Source: JAEUKQ01 sp044227605 (lineage in GTDB: Bacteria; Pseudomonadota; Alphaproteobacteria; JAEUKQ01). Taken from it: a stretch of DNA of 9,088 nucleotides. The notes beneath the pieces are model-generated. The model saw nothing but the letters and a program-made list of their open reading frames with translations, was not told the origin of the DNA and searched no databases. A program made the position numbers and the translations under genes. Location: the NCBI GenBank assembly GCA_044227605.1, contig JBGAWJ010000066.1:1-9088 (forward strand). The letters run 5' to 3'. Positions 1-5,902 of the stretch are shown one piece after another (position 1 is the stretch's first letter; the number at the start of each line of letters is the position of its first letter).

Positions 1-1
1 T

Positions 2-55
2 TTAGCTGATTTTCTAAATATATTCAAATTAGCTCGGATGAATATTGCTTCATGA
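2..55 (+). CDS. Possible C-terminal tail of an upstream gene (partial)
   Basis: Of the three forward frames at the left edge, only the one beginning at base 2 stays open. It encodes 17 residues ending in LARMNIAS before a TGA at 53-55; the other two frames stop almost at once. That fits the end of a gene whose body lies outside the window, but a 17-codon open stretch in AT-rich DNA can arise by chance. I do not recognise the peptide. In several alphaproteobacteria the gene before hppA is thiL, but the residues shown are too few to test this. Confidence 0.3.
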   Translation, partial: LADFLNIFKLARMNIAS

Positions 56-245
56 GGGGGTAAGAAGTGCTTTCAGCATAATAATGGTATTATAAGAACG
101 AAAATCTTATTTGCACTCTTGACGAGAGGGCAATTCTCGGGGAAAACAAAAGCCATGAGGTTTCGTTTGATAGGGTTTAATTTACCAGGTTGATTGCTTT
201 AGCAAGTAACGATCAAGATTTGGCAAGAAAGAAAGAACATAAATA
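56..245 (+). promoter_or_regulatory. hppA leader region, no confident promoter
   Basis: This 190-nt stretch must hold the hppA promoter and 5' UTR. An AT-rich -10-like stretch, TATTATAAG at 88-96, has no good -35 at 16-18 nt. TTGACG at 119-124 has no -10 partner. Two small hairpins can be drawn: CGAGA 123-127 with TCTCG 135-139, and a nested one with TTGAT 190-194 pairing ATCAA 212-216 around TTGC 194-197 / GCAA 202-205. The purine run AAGAAAGAAAGAA at 226-238 is the only ribosome-binding candidate and is a weak one. I recognise no known riboswitch here. Confidence 0.35.
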
Positions 246-2327
246 ATGACAACAGCTTATAGTATTATCGTAGGTTGCGGCTTAATTGCCTTGGCCTATG
301 GTATTTATGCGACAATCATAATTATGAAAGCCGATACCGGCAATGAACGGATGAGAGAAATTGCGGCAGCCATTCAAGAAGGTGCCCGGGCTTATCTGAA
401 CCGCCAATATTTAACCATTGCTTTGGTTGGTATTGTCATTGAAGCTGGCCTTTATTGGGCTTTAGGGCAATATGTAGCCATTGGGTTTGCTGTCGGCGCA
501 ATTTTATCCGGGGTTGCTGGATATATCGGCATGAACATTTCTGTCCAGGCGAATGTTAGGACAGCAGAAGCCGCACGCCATGGATTGGCACCTGCTTTAA
601 AGGTGGCTGTTCAAGCGGGTACGATCACCGGTATGTTGGTTGTTGGTTTGGGCCTTTTGGGGGTTGTTGGTTATTATATGCTATTGAAACAACAGGATTT
701 AACCGGTCGTCAGGTTATTGAAGCGTTGGTTGCCCTTAGTTTTGGGGCTTCTCTCATTTCTATTTTTGCGCGGTTAGGTGGTGGAATATTTACCAAAGGT
801 GCGGATGTGGGCGCCGATTTGGTGGGTAAAATTGAAGCTGGCATTCCCGAGGATGATCCGCGTAATCCTGCCGTTATTGCTGACAATGTGGGCGATAATG
901 TGGGGGATTGCGCTGGGATGGCTGCGGATCTTTTTGAAACCTATGCCGTAACAATGGTGGCAACGATGTTATTGGCATCTATTTTCTTTATAGATCCTGT
1001 GTTGCAAGAACAAATGATGTTATTGCCACTTTTAATTGGTGGCGCTTGTATTTTGGCGTCTGTTGTCGGGGTGTTTTTTATCCGTTTGGGACGCAAGCAA
1101 AAAATCATGCAAGCCTTGTATAAGGGGTTGATCGCCACAGGAATTATATCGGGAATTCTTATAGCGGGATTATTATGGTGGCAATTCGGGTTTGATACAC
1201 CATATCAAATCGGTTCAATCACCATCACAGGTCTAAAATTATTTGGTTGTAGTTTGATCGGCTTGCTTGTCACAGGTTTATTGGTTTGGGTAACAGAATA
1301 TTATACCGCAACCAATTACCGGCCTGTCCGTTCCATTGCCAAAGCCTCAACAACTGGCCATGCCACCAATATGATCCAGGGATTGGCAATCTCGATGGAA
1401 GCCTGTGCGTTACCAGTTCTGATCATTTCTGCAGCTATCATTGGGTCTTATATTTTGGCCGGATTGTTTGGTATTGCTATTGCTGCCACGACCATGTTGG
1501 CATTGGCCGGAATGATTGTGACCTTGGACGCATATGGCCCTGTCACGGATAATGCGGGCGGTATTGCCGAAATGTCCAATCTGCCAGAAGATGTTCGGCA
1601 CACGACCGATGCCTTGGACGCTGTCGGAAACACCACCAAAGCGGTGACCAAGGGATATGCAATCGGTTCAGCCGGTTTGGCGGCATTGGTTCTATTTGGT
1701 GCTTATACGGAAGACTTACATCATTATTTCCCCAATCTTTCGATACAATTTCTCCTTCAAGATCCCTATGTGGTCATTGGCTTATTTATCGGCGGCATTT
1801 TGCCTTTCTTATTCGGGGCAATGGGCATGATGGCGGTGGGAAGATCAGCCGGATCGGTAGTCGTTGAAGTGCGCAGGCAATTTAAGGAAATACCGGGCAT
1901 TATGGAAGGTACGGCAAAGCCAGATTATAAGCGTGCCGTTGATTTGTTAACCCGTTCTGCCATTAAGGAAATGATCATTCCCTCCTTATTGCCGGTGTTG
2001 GCGCCTATAGTTTTATATTTTGTTATTTATGGCACCATTGGGCAAGCGGAAGCTTTAACCTCCTTAGGGGCCATGTTGCTGGGCGCTATCGTGACGGGGT
2101 TATTTGTAGCCATTCAAATGACATCGGGTGGTGGTGCTTGGGATAATGCCAAAAAATACATTGAATCCGGCCAATATGGTGGCAAAGGTTCCGCTGCTCA
2201 TAAAGCAGCTATAACGGGTGATACTGTTGGCGACCCGTATAAGGATACAGCCGGACCAGCAATTAACCCGATGATTAAAATTATTAATATTGTTGCTTTG
2301 TTGTTGTTGGCGGTCTTGGCTCGCTAA
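246..2327 (+). CDS. hppA: K+-insensitive membrane-bound proton-pumping pyrophosphatase
   Basis: This integral inner-membrane enzyme hydrolyses pyrophosphate to two phosphates and uses the energy to pump protons out of the cytoplasm. At 693 residues it has the usual family length and is built almost wholly of hydrophobic helices. The catalytic motifs are intact: TKGADVGADLVGK at about 183-195, DNVGDNVGD at 213-221, DNAKK at 633-637 and GDTVGDPYKDTAGP at 658-671, which supply the Asp and Lys residues that bind Mg-PPi. The subfamily marker reads GNTTKAVTKG, with Lys465 and Thr468. In K+-dependent enzymes these positions are Ala and Gly, so this should be the K+-independent, H+-pumping type. It stands alone, with its own leader and a strong terminator. 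The ATG at 246 is the first plausible start and places the first membrane helix correctly. Confidence 0.97.
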   Translation: MTTAYSIIVGCGLIALAYGIYATIIIMKADTGNERMREIAAAIQEGARAYLNRQYLTIALVGIVIEAGLYWALGQYVAIGFAVGAILSGVAGYIGMNISVQANVRTAEAARHGLAPALKVAVQAGTITGMLVVGLGLLGVVGYYMLLKQQDLTGRQVIEALVALSFGASLISIFARLGGGIFTKGADVGADLVGKIEAGIPEDDPRNPAVIADNVGDNVGDCAGMAADLFETYAVTMVATMLLASIFFIDPVLQEQMMLLPLLIGGACILASVVGVFFIRLGRKQKIMQALYKGLIATGIISGILIAGLLWWQFGFDTPYQIGSITITGLKLFGCSLIGLLVTGLLVWVTEYYTATNYRPVRSIAKASTTGHATNMIQGLAISMEACALPVLIISAAIIGSYILAGLFGIAIAATTMLALAGMIVTLDAYGPVTDNAGGIAEMSNLPEDVRHTTDALDAVGNTTKAVTKGYAIGSAGLAALVLFGAYTEDLHHYFPNLSIQFLLQDPYVVIGLFIGGILPFLFGAMGMMAVGRSAGSVVVEVRRQFKEIPGIMEGTAKPDYKRAVDLLTRSAIKEMIIPSLLPVLAPIVLYFVIYGTIGQAEALTSLGAMLLGAIVTGLFVAIQMTSGGGAWDNAKKYIESGQYGGKGSAAHKAAITGDTVGDPYKDTAGPAINPMIKIINIVALLLLAVLAR

Positions 2328-2348
2328 TCAGCTGCTAGTGAATGTAGG

Positions 2349-2381
2349 AAAACCCCCCTTTGAAAAAAAAGGGGGGTTTTT
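2349..2381. terminator. Bidirectional intrinsic terminator between hppA and bamE
   Basis: A perfect 13-bp inverted repeat (AAAACCCCCCTTT 2349-2361, AAAGGGGGGTTTT 2368-2380) encloses a 6-nt loop, with a core of six G-C pairs. On the plus strand it ends in TTTTT, 22 nt after the hppA stop. On the minus strand the tail is TTTT, about 85 nt beyond the bamE stop. It can therefore serve both convergent genes, and is stronger for hppA. Confidence 0.9.
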
Positions 2382-2464
2382 ATGTAACTACTTGGTTCTT
2401 AAATTTAAAAAAAACATTACCTGATGATTGCTTATTCTGACCCTGAAAAAACCAATCGAAATTT

Positions 2465-2908
2465 TTAAGGTTTTGTAAATTTTCCCAAATTACCTAAGAG
2501 TTGTTGCAAGAATGTTAATTCTTGGCCTTCGGTTGGGGTAGTCCTCTTGACCGGGTCAATAATTTTTCCGTCTTCTAAACGATACACATTAATTTTGCTA
2601 ACTAAACCGTTCTTATCAAAGGCAACGGCAACGACTTGCTGATCAATTAATTTGGGGCGGAAAAAGGCCAAACTTGCAGTCTTGCCACCCACATAATACC
2701 AACGTTCTGAAGAAAAAGTGGCAATGTTGGTAGGCGATCCAAAACGTCTTAAGATATCATTCTTTGAAAGTTTTTCACTTTGAGCCGTTGCGATATCTTG
2801 GGGGTCGATAAGATTGCCTCGCACGTCAATCCTGGGATTGCAGGCGGATAACAAGCTTGTTAAAGTAAGGGTGCATATAGTTAACGGAAAAGAATATTTT
2901 TGTTTCAT
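2465..2908 (-). CDS. bamE: Outer-membrane assembly lipoprotein, BamE (SmpA/OmlA) family
   Basis: BamE is a small lipoprotein of the beta-barrel assembly machine, on the periplasmic face of the outer membrane. The 147-residue product has a type II signal peptide: Lys residues at 2 and 4, a hydrophobic stretch, and the lipobox LSAC with Cys23. Asn24 at +2 is compatible with outer-membrane sorting. The mature part has the family pattern: a helix with SKNDILRRFGSPT (about 48-60), then beta strands with ERWYYVGG (68-75) and VVAVAFDKNGLV, where BamE proteins have their W/Y-Y and F-D-x-x-G-x-V features. The C-terminal 30 residues are a low-complexity tail, as in other alphaproteobacterial members. 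AAGG in the mRNA (complement of 2913-2916) lies 4 nt before the ATG and supports this start. It is divergent from the bc1 chaperone gene and convergent with hppA. Confidence 0.9.
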   Translation of the reverse strand: MKQKYSFPLTICTLTLTSLLSACNPRIDVRGNLIDPQDIATAQSEKLSKNDILRRFGSPTNIATFSSERWYYVGGKTASLAFFRPKLIDQQVVAVAFDKNGLVSKINVYRLEDGKIIDPVKRTTPTEGQELTFLQQLLGNLGKFTKP

Positions 2909-2946
2909 GTTACCTTAAGTGCAATTATGTTAAAGATGTTATCTTG

Positions 2947-2976
2947 CTTATACCTCTCAACCCATTATCCAGGCAA
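2947..2976 (-). promoter_or_regulatory. Candidate sigma70-type promoter for bamE
   Basis: Read on the minus strand, TTGCCT (2976-2971) is followed after 18 nt by TATAAG (2952-2947), a 5/6 match to the -10 consensus. Transcription would begin near 2940, giving a leader of about 30 nt with the AAGG ribosome site near its end. This is consensus matching only. I found no equally good promoter for the divergent gene at 3050. Confidence 0.4.
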
Positions 2977-3049
2977 GAAGAAATAAATAAAACAATTAAG
3001 TCATCACATATTTTTTGTAAAACCATCATAGTCAGACAGTTAAAGAAAA

Positions 3050-3577
3050 ATGATTAACTTTTGGCGGCGCATCCGCCTTCGTCAGCAACAAATCGGTTAT
3101 TTATATAAAATGATCATAGCGCAAAGTCGTTCTGTAAAAATATATCAAGCTTTTTCTATTCCTGATACTATTGACGGGCGATACGAAGTATTAGTGCTGC
3201 ATACTTGGTTAATCTTACAAAGATTGCGAAATAGCAGTAACCAACAAGCGAAGAAAATCAGCCAAGGGATTTTTGATTCCTTGGTTACGGATTTTGATCT
3301 AAGTCTGAAAGAAATAGGGGTAGGGGACAAGAAATTAGGCAAACAAGTACGATTTATGGTGAAGGGTGCATATGGCAGGTTTCATGCTTATGATCAATCT
3401 TGGGGTCAACCATCTTTATTTCTTGAATCATTAACACGTAATTTTTTTGGCGCTTCCTCACCTTCCCCCGAACAGATTGACAAAGCGTATCGTTATATCT
3501 TAGACGCAAACGAGATATTCAAAAATATGACGGATGACCAATTGGCAAGTGGCAATTTTATTTGGCCAATGGTATGA
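3050..3577 (+). CDS. Ubiquinol-cytochrome c chaperone (CBP3/UQCC1 family)
   Basis: The 175-residue protein is a full-length bacterial member of the ubiquinol-cytochrome c chaperone family (CBP3 in yeast, UQCC1 in humans). The mitochondrial members bind newly made cytochrome b and assist assembly of the bc1 complex; a similar role at the inner membrane is inferred here. The family features are clear: a helical start with YKMIIAQSRS (about 19-28), SIPDTIDGRYEVLVLHTWLILQRL in two conserved blocks (36-59), IFDSLVTDFDLSLKEIGVGD (74-93, written here as one conserved helix), then KLGKQVRFM and AYGRFHAYD (107-115). There is no signal peptide or membrane helix. No strong Shine-Dalgarno precedes the ATG, only AAAGAAAA. 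It is followed 26 nt later by the DUF177 gene, with which it probably shares an mRNA; this pairing recurs in alphaproteobacteria. Confidence 0.9.
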   Translation: MINFWRRIRLRQQQIGYLYKMIIAQSRSVKIYQAFSIPDTIDGRYEVLVLHTWLILQRLRNSSNQQAKKISQGIFDSLVTDFDLSLKEIGVGDKKLGKQVRFMVKGAYGRFHAYDQSWGQPSLFLESLTRNFFGASSPSPEQIDKAYRYILDANEIFKNMTDDQLASGNFIWPMV

Positions 3578-3603
3578 AAATATAAAATAAATGGAAGGAA
3601 AAG

Positions 3604-4038
3604 ATGGTTATTAAAAACGAATTCAGCCGCTTGCTGGCGCTTGATCAATTACACCAAAAGCCTATGGAACGTACAATTAAAGCAAATTCCGACGAGATGA
3701 ATTTGTTAGCAAAACGGTTTGATCTTTTTAAAATCAGTAAATTAGAGGCTAAACTATCTGTGGGATATACTGCCCAACGTGATTTGGAAATCAAAGGCCA
3801 TCTTGTAGCGGATTTCCAACAAAAAAATGTTAAAACCCTTCAACCAATTGCTAAAGCAGTTAACAAAGAATTTGTTTTTACCTTCATAAAAGAAACGGAT
3901 AATACCATTGACAATATTGCAGAAGACAGTCGGGAACTGCTAAAAAACTGGGTTATCGACGGTGAACTGGATATCGGAGAAATTGTGGTGCAGGAGTTTT
4001 CCGATGAGGTTGATTTGTATCCCGGTATCGAAGATTAA
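3604..4038 (+). CDS. DUF177/YceD family protein with degenerate cysteine motif
   Basis: This 144-residue soluble protein belongs to the YceD/DUF177 family, normally encoded next to rpmF. Plant and bacterial members have been linked to 23S rRNA accumulation, but the biochemical role is uncertain. Recognition rests on the region GHLVADFQQKNVKTLQPI (about 65-82), which aligns with the family pattern G-x-L-x-A-x-x-x-Q-x-C-V-x-T-L-E-P, on the following EFVFTF strand, and on the acidic end IGEIVVQEF...DLYPG. The usual central Cys is replaced by Asn in QKNVKTLQP, and the protein has no Cys at all. A good ribosome site, GGAAGGAA at 3593-3600, lies 3 nt before the ATG. It follows the bc1 chaperone gene by 26 nt and ends at a terminator, so unlike the common arrangement it cannot easily be cotranscribed with rpmF, 570 nt further on. 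Confidence 0.8.
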   Translation: MVIKNEFSRLLALDQLHQKPMERTIKANSDEMNLLAKRFDLFKISKLEAKLSVGYTAQRDLEIKGHLVADFQQKNVKTLQPIAKAVNKEFVFTFIKETDNTIDNIAEDSRELLKNWVIDGELDIGEIVVQEFSDEVDLYPGIED

Positions 4039-4060
4039 TGGATAAATAAAGACAAATAAA

Positions 4061-4092
4061 AAAGCCGCTGATAATGCAAATGCGGCTTTCTT
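4061..4092. terminator. Bidirectional intrinsic terminator after the DUF177 gene
   Basis: AAAGCCGC (4061-4068) pairs perfectly with GCGGCTTT (4082-4089) across a 13-nt loop. On the plus strand the tail is TTTCTT, 22 nt beyond the DUF177 stop. On the minus strand the tail is better (GCGGC followed by TTTTTTATTTG) and lies about 50 nt beyond the stop of the small lipoprotein gene. A terminator suited to minus-strand transcription is independent support for that small gene. Confidence 0.85.
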
Positions 4093-4139
4093 AGTAAGGC
4101 AAGACGGTAAACATATATACCATCTCGAGCATCTTTCAA

Positions 4140-4256
4140 TTATTGGCTTGAAAATACTTTATATTGGCCATTATCGCGAGGGTTACTCGTACAAGCGGCT
4201 GTAAGCGAAGATACCGCAACAACCATTAAAAAACTGAGAAATATTTTTTTCATCAT
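4140..4256 (-). CDS. Small lipoprotein, about 37 residues
   Basis: A short minus-strand frame encodes a textbook lipoprotein precursor: MKKIF, a hydrophobic segment FLSFLMVVAVSS, then the lipobox LTAAC with Cys at residue 21 (counting from the second ATG), followed by a mature peptide of only 17 residues, CTSNPRDNGQYKVFSSQ. Signal peptidase II cleavage and outer-membrane sorting (Thr at +2) are expected. Two tandem ATGs (4256-4254 and 4253-4251) are possible starts. The mRNA sequence AAAGG lies 5 nt before the first and 8 nt before the second, so either works and the product is 38 or 37 residues. The downstream hairpin has a good minus-strand U tail. It is too short to assign to a family. It resembles entericidin-sized lipoproteins in length only, with no shared mature sequence that I can see. 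Confidence 0.75.
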   Translation of the reverse strand: MMKKIFLSFLMVVAVSSLTAACTSNPRDNGQYKVFSSQ

Positions 4257-4489
4257 GGATACCTTTCATTGTTATTAGGCATTCAGGTCACTGCTTATTC
4301 CTGTCTCTACCTATAACATAAAATTAACGAAATGCCAAATCATGGATTGTCAACGGGCCAAAGGGAATTTTTCCCTGATATAAAAGGTTAACCAGCTATG
4401 ACCAAAATAATAAATGTTGTTGTTTGTCTTCAGGAGGGTATGATAATCTGGCAGGATATGAAGAGGATCATGAGGCCAAAGGGTTGAAA

Positions 4490-4544
4490 CGAAAAGATTT
4501 TTTACAAACTACCTGTTTAAGCTTGTATAAAAAAAATCTTTTCG
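4490..4544. repeat. 14-bp perfect inverted repeat in the rpmF leader
   Basis: CGAAAAGATTTTTT at 4490-4503 is repeated in perfect inverse as AAAAAATCTTTTCG at 4531-4544. Inside it, TACAA (4503-4507) can pair with TTGTA (4523-4527), so a long imperfect hairpin of about 55 nt is possible. No T run follows the right arm on the plus strand, so it does not look like a simple terminator for that strand. A possible promoter lies between the arms. Confidence 0.75.
4501..4531 (+). promoter_or_regulatory. Candidate promoter for the rpmF-plsX-fabH operon
   Basis: TTTACA (4501-4506, 5/6 match to the -35 consensus) and TATAAA (4526-4531, 5/6 match to the -10) are 19 nt apart, one or two more than ideal; the shifted -10 GTATAA gives 18. 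Transcription would start near 4538, leaving a leader of about 70 nt before rpmF. The inverted-repeat arms at 4490-4503 and 4531-4544 would then overlap the -35 and the start site, an arrangement compatible with an operator. The upstream pair at 4417-4444 is an alternative. Confidence 0.3.
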
Positions 4545-4607
4545 CTAAAAATGGCAAACAATTTCTTCAATCTTGAGTAATTATTATATCTTAGAAAGTT
4601 TTATATT

Positions 4608-4805
4608 ATGGCAGTTCCTAAAAAGAAAACATCCAAATCACGGCGAAATATGCGGCGTGCCCATGATGCATTATCACTTGTGATGGCAGTGGAGTGCTCG
4701 AATTGTGGGGAGATGAAAAAACCCCATCACATTTGTGCCTCTTGCGGTCATTATGATGGCAAATCTGTGGTGAGTGTGAAAACGACTGCACCCGCAGCGG
4801 AATAG
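4608..4805 (+). CDS. rpmF: 50S ribosomal protein L32
   Basis: L32 is a small basic protein of the large ribosomal subunit. The 65-residue sequence has the family start MAVPKKKTSKSRRNMRRAHD and the zinc-binding form of the C-terminal half: C30-x2-C33 (CSNC) and C43-x2-C46 (CASC), so this is the Cys4 (zinc-carrying) version, not a cysteine-less paralogue. HYDGK after the second pair is typical of alphaproteobacteria. The ribosome site is weak (AGAAAG at about 4591-4596, some 11 nt before the ATG). It is the first gene of the run rpmF-plsX-fabH; the 41 nt to plsX hold no terminator, so cotranscription is expected. Confidence 0.97.
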   Translation: MAVPKKKTSKSRRNMRRAHDALSLVMAVECSNCGEMKKPHHICASCGHYDGKSVVSVKTTAPAAE

Positions 4806-4846
4806 ATGTTTGATTATTAAGAATAAATGAATAAGGCAAAATTCCC

Positions 4847-5902
4847 TTGAGTGATGCTATTACTATAGCGCTTGATGCAATGGGCGGGGATTATGCTCCT
4901 GAGATGGTTATCAAGGGGGCATCGATCGCTCGGGGGCGTTTTCCCAATTTACGTTATTTGATTTTTGGTGACGAACGTCTCATTCAGCCATTGCTTAACA
5001 AATACAGCGGTCTGGTTGATATATCTACCATTGTTCACACAACCCAGGTGGTCCGTGGCGAGGATAAGCCGTCTGTGGCCCTGCGCAACAGTCGCGAAAG
5101 CAGTATGCGGCTGGCTATCGAGGCGGTGTCTACAGGTAAGGCTTCGGCTATGGTGTCGGCTGGTAATACCGGCGCCTTGATGGCTATGTCAAAAATAGTA
5201 TTAAGAACATTGCCGGGCATCGATCGTCCTGCCATGGCCTCGTATTTCACTACTATGAAAGGGGAAAGTGTTATGTTAGATTTAGGGGCAAATGTGCAGT
5301 ATGATACGGCTAACCTTTTACAATTTGCATTAATGGGCAGTGTTTTTGCAACCGCTGTTCTAGGGATTCGTAAACCGATTGTGGGTTTATTGAATGTGGG
5401 ATCCGAGGAAGTCAAAGGGAACGAAGTTGTCCGGGAAACGCATGCAATATTAAAAAACATCAAACTGCCAGGCCATTATCACGGGTTTATTGAAGGTGAT
5501 GATATTGCCAAAGGAACAGTTGACGTTATTGTCACCGATGGATTTACTGGCAACATTGTCTTAAAATCAATCGAGGGGACGGCAAAGCTGATCTCGGAAT
5601 TTTTAAAACAAACCTTTCGTAGTTCCTTTCTTGCCCAAATTGGTTATTTATTTGCTCGGCCCGCATTAAACACCTTAAAAGTGCGGGTTGATCCCCGTCG
5701 CTATAATGGCGCTATATTCTTAGGGCTTAACGGGGTTGCTGTTAAAAGCCATGGCAGCACGGATGCTATTGGGTTCGCCAATGCTATAGGGGTTGCAGCG
5801 AATATGGTCATCCATCATGCAATAGATAAAATTAAGCATGATTATGAATTAATTAAAGATTCAATGAAACCAGCGCCCGTTCATCCAGCGGTTCAATCAT
5901 GA
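4847..5902 (+). CDS. plsX: Phosphate acyltransferase PlsX (TTG start)
   Basis: PlsX, a peripheral membrane enzyme, converts acyl-ACP and phosphate to acyl-phosphate, the acyl donor used by PlsY to make lysophosphatidic acid. The 351-residue protein is full length with the expected marks: ALDAMGGDYAPE (8-19), SAGNTGALMA (104-113), LDLGANV (144-150), NVGSEEVKGNE (183-193), GFIEGDDI (213-220) and VTDGFTGNIVLKS (229-241). The start must be TTG at 4847. The frame is closed by a TAA at 4832-4834, and the next ATG falls inside the conserved DAMGG motif. AAGG at 4833-4836 lies 10 nt upstream. The stop overlaps the fabH start (ATGA), which indicates translational coupling. Confidence 0.96.
   Translation: MSDAITIALDAMGGDYAPEMVIKGASIARGRFPNLRYLIFGDERLIQPLLNKYSGLVDISTIVHTTQVVRGEDKPSVALRNSRESSMRLAIEAVSTGKASAMVSAGNTGALMAMSKIVLRTLPGIDRPAMASYFTTMKGESVMLDLGANVQYDTANLLQFALMGSVFATAVLGIRKPIVGLLNVGSEEVKGNEVVRETHAILKNIKLPGHYHGFIEGDDIAKGTVDVIVTDGFTGNIVLKSIEGTAKLISEFLKQTFRSSFLAQIGYLFARPALNTLKVRVDPRRYNGAIFLGLNGVAVKSHGSTDAIGFANAIGVAANMVIHHAIDKIKHDYELIKDSMKPAPVHPAVQS

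Larger units (their letters stand above)
4257..4607. other. Non-coding interval between small lipoprotein gene and rpmF
   Basis: I find no credible gene in these 351 nt. They should hold the promoter of the small lipoprotein on the minus strand and that of the rpmF operon on the plus strand. Visible items are a consensus TTGACA on the minus strand (complement of 4348-4353) whose best -10, GTTAAT (complement of 4323-4328), is 19 nt away; a small hairpin AGGGAA-TTT-TTCCCT at 4362-4376; a weak plus-strand promoter candidate (TTGTTG 4417-4422, TATGAT 4439-4444); and the long inverted repeat at 4490-4544, listed separately. The only plus-strand ATG frame, 4398-4487 with 29 codons, looks non-coding. 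Confidence 0.6.

Noticed and set aside
4398..4487. 29-codon plus-strand ORF before rpmF, and an AGGAGG at 4432-4437
   Set aside because: The AGGAGG is only 2 nt from the next in-frame ATG (4440), too close to serve it; the peptide has no signal, domain or low-complexity pattern, and the frame overlaps likely regulatory DNA.
5035..5463. Minus-strand frame of 142 codons inside plsX
   Set aside because: It lies wholly within conserved plsX coding sequence, and its translation resembles no family; an antisense shadow.
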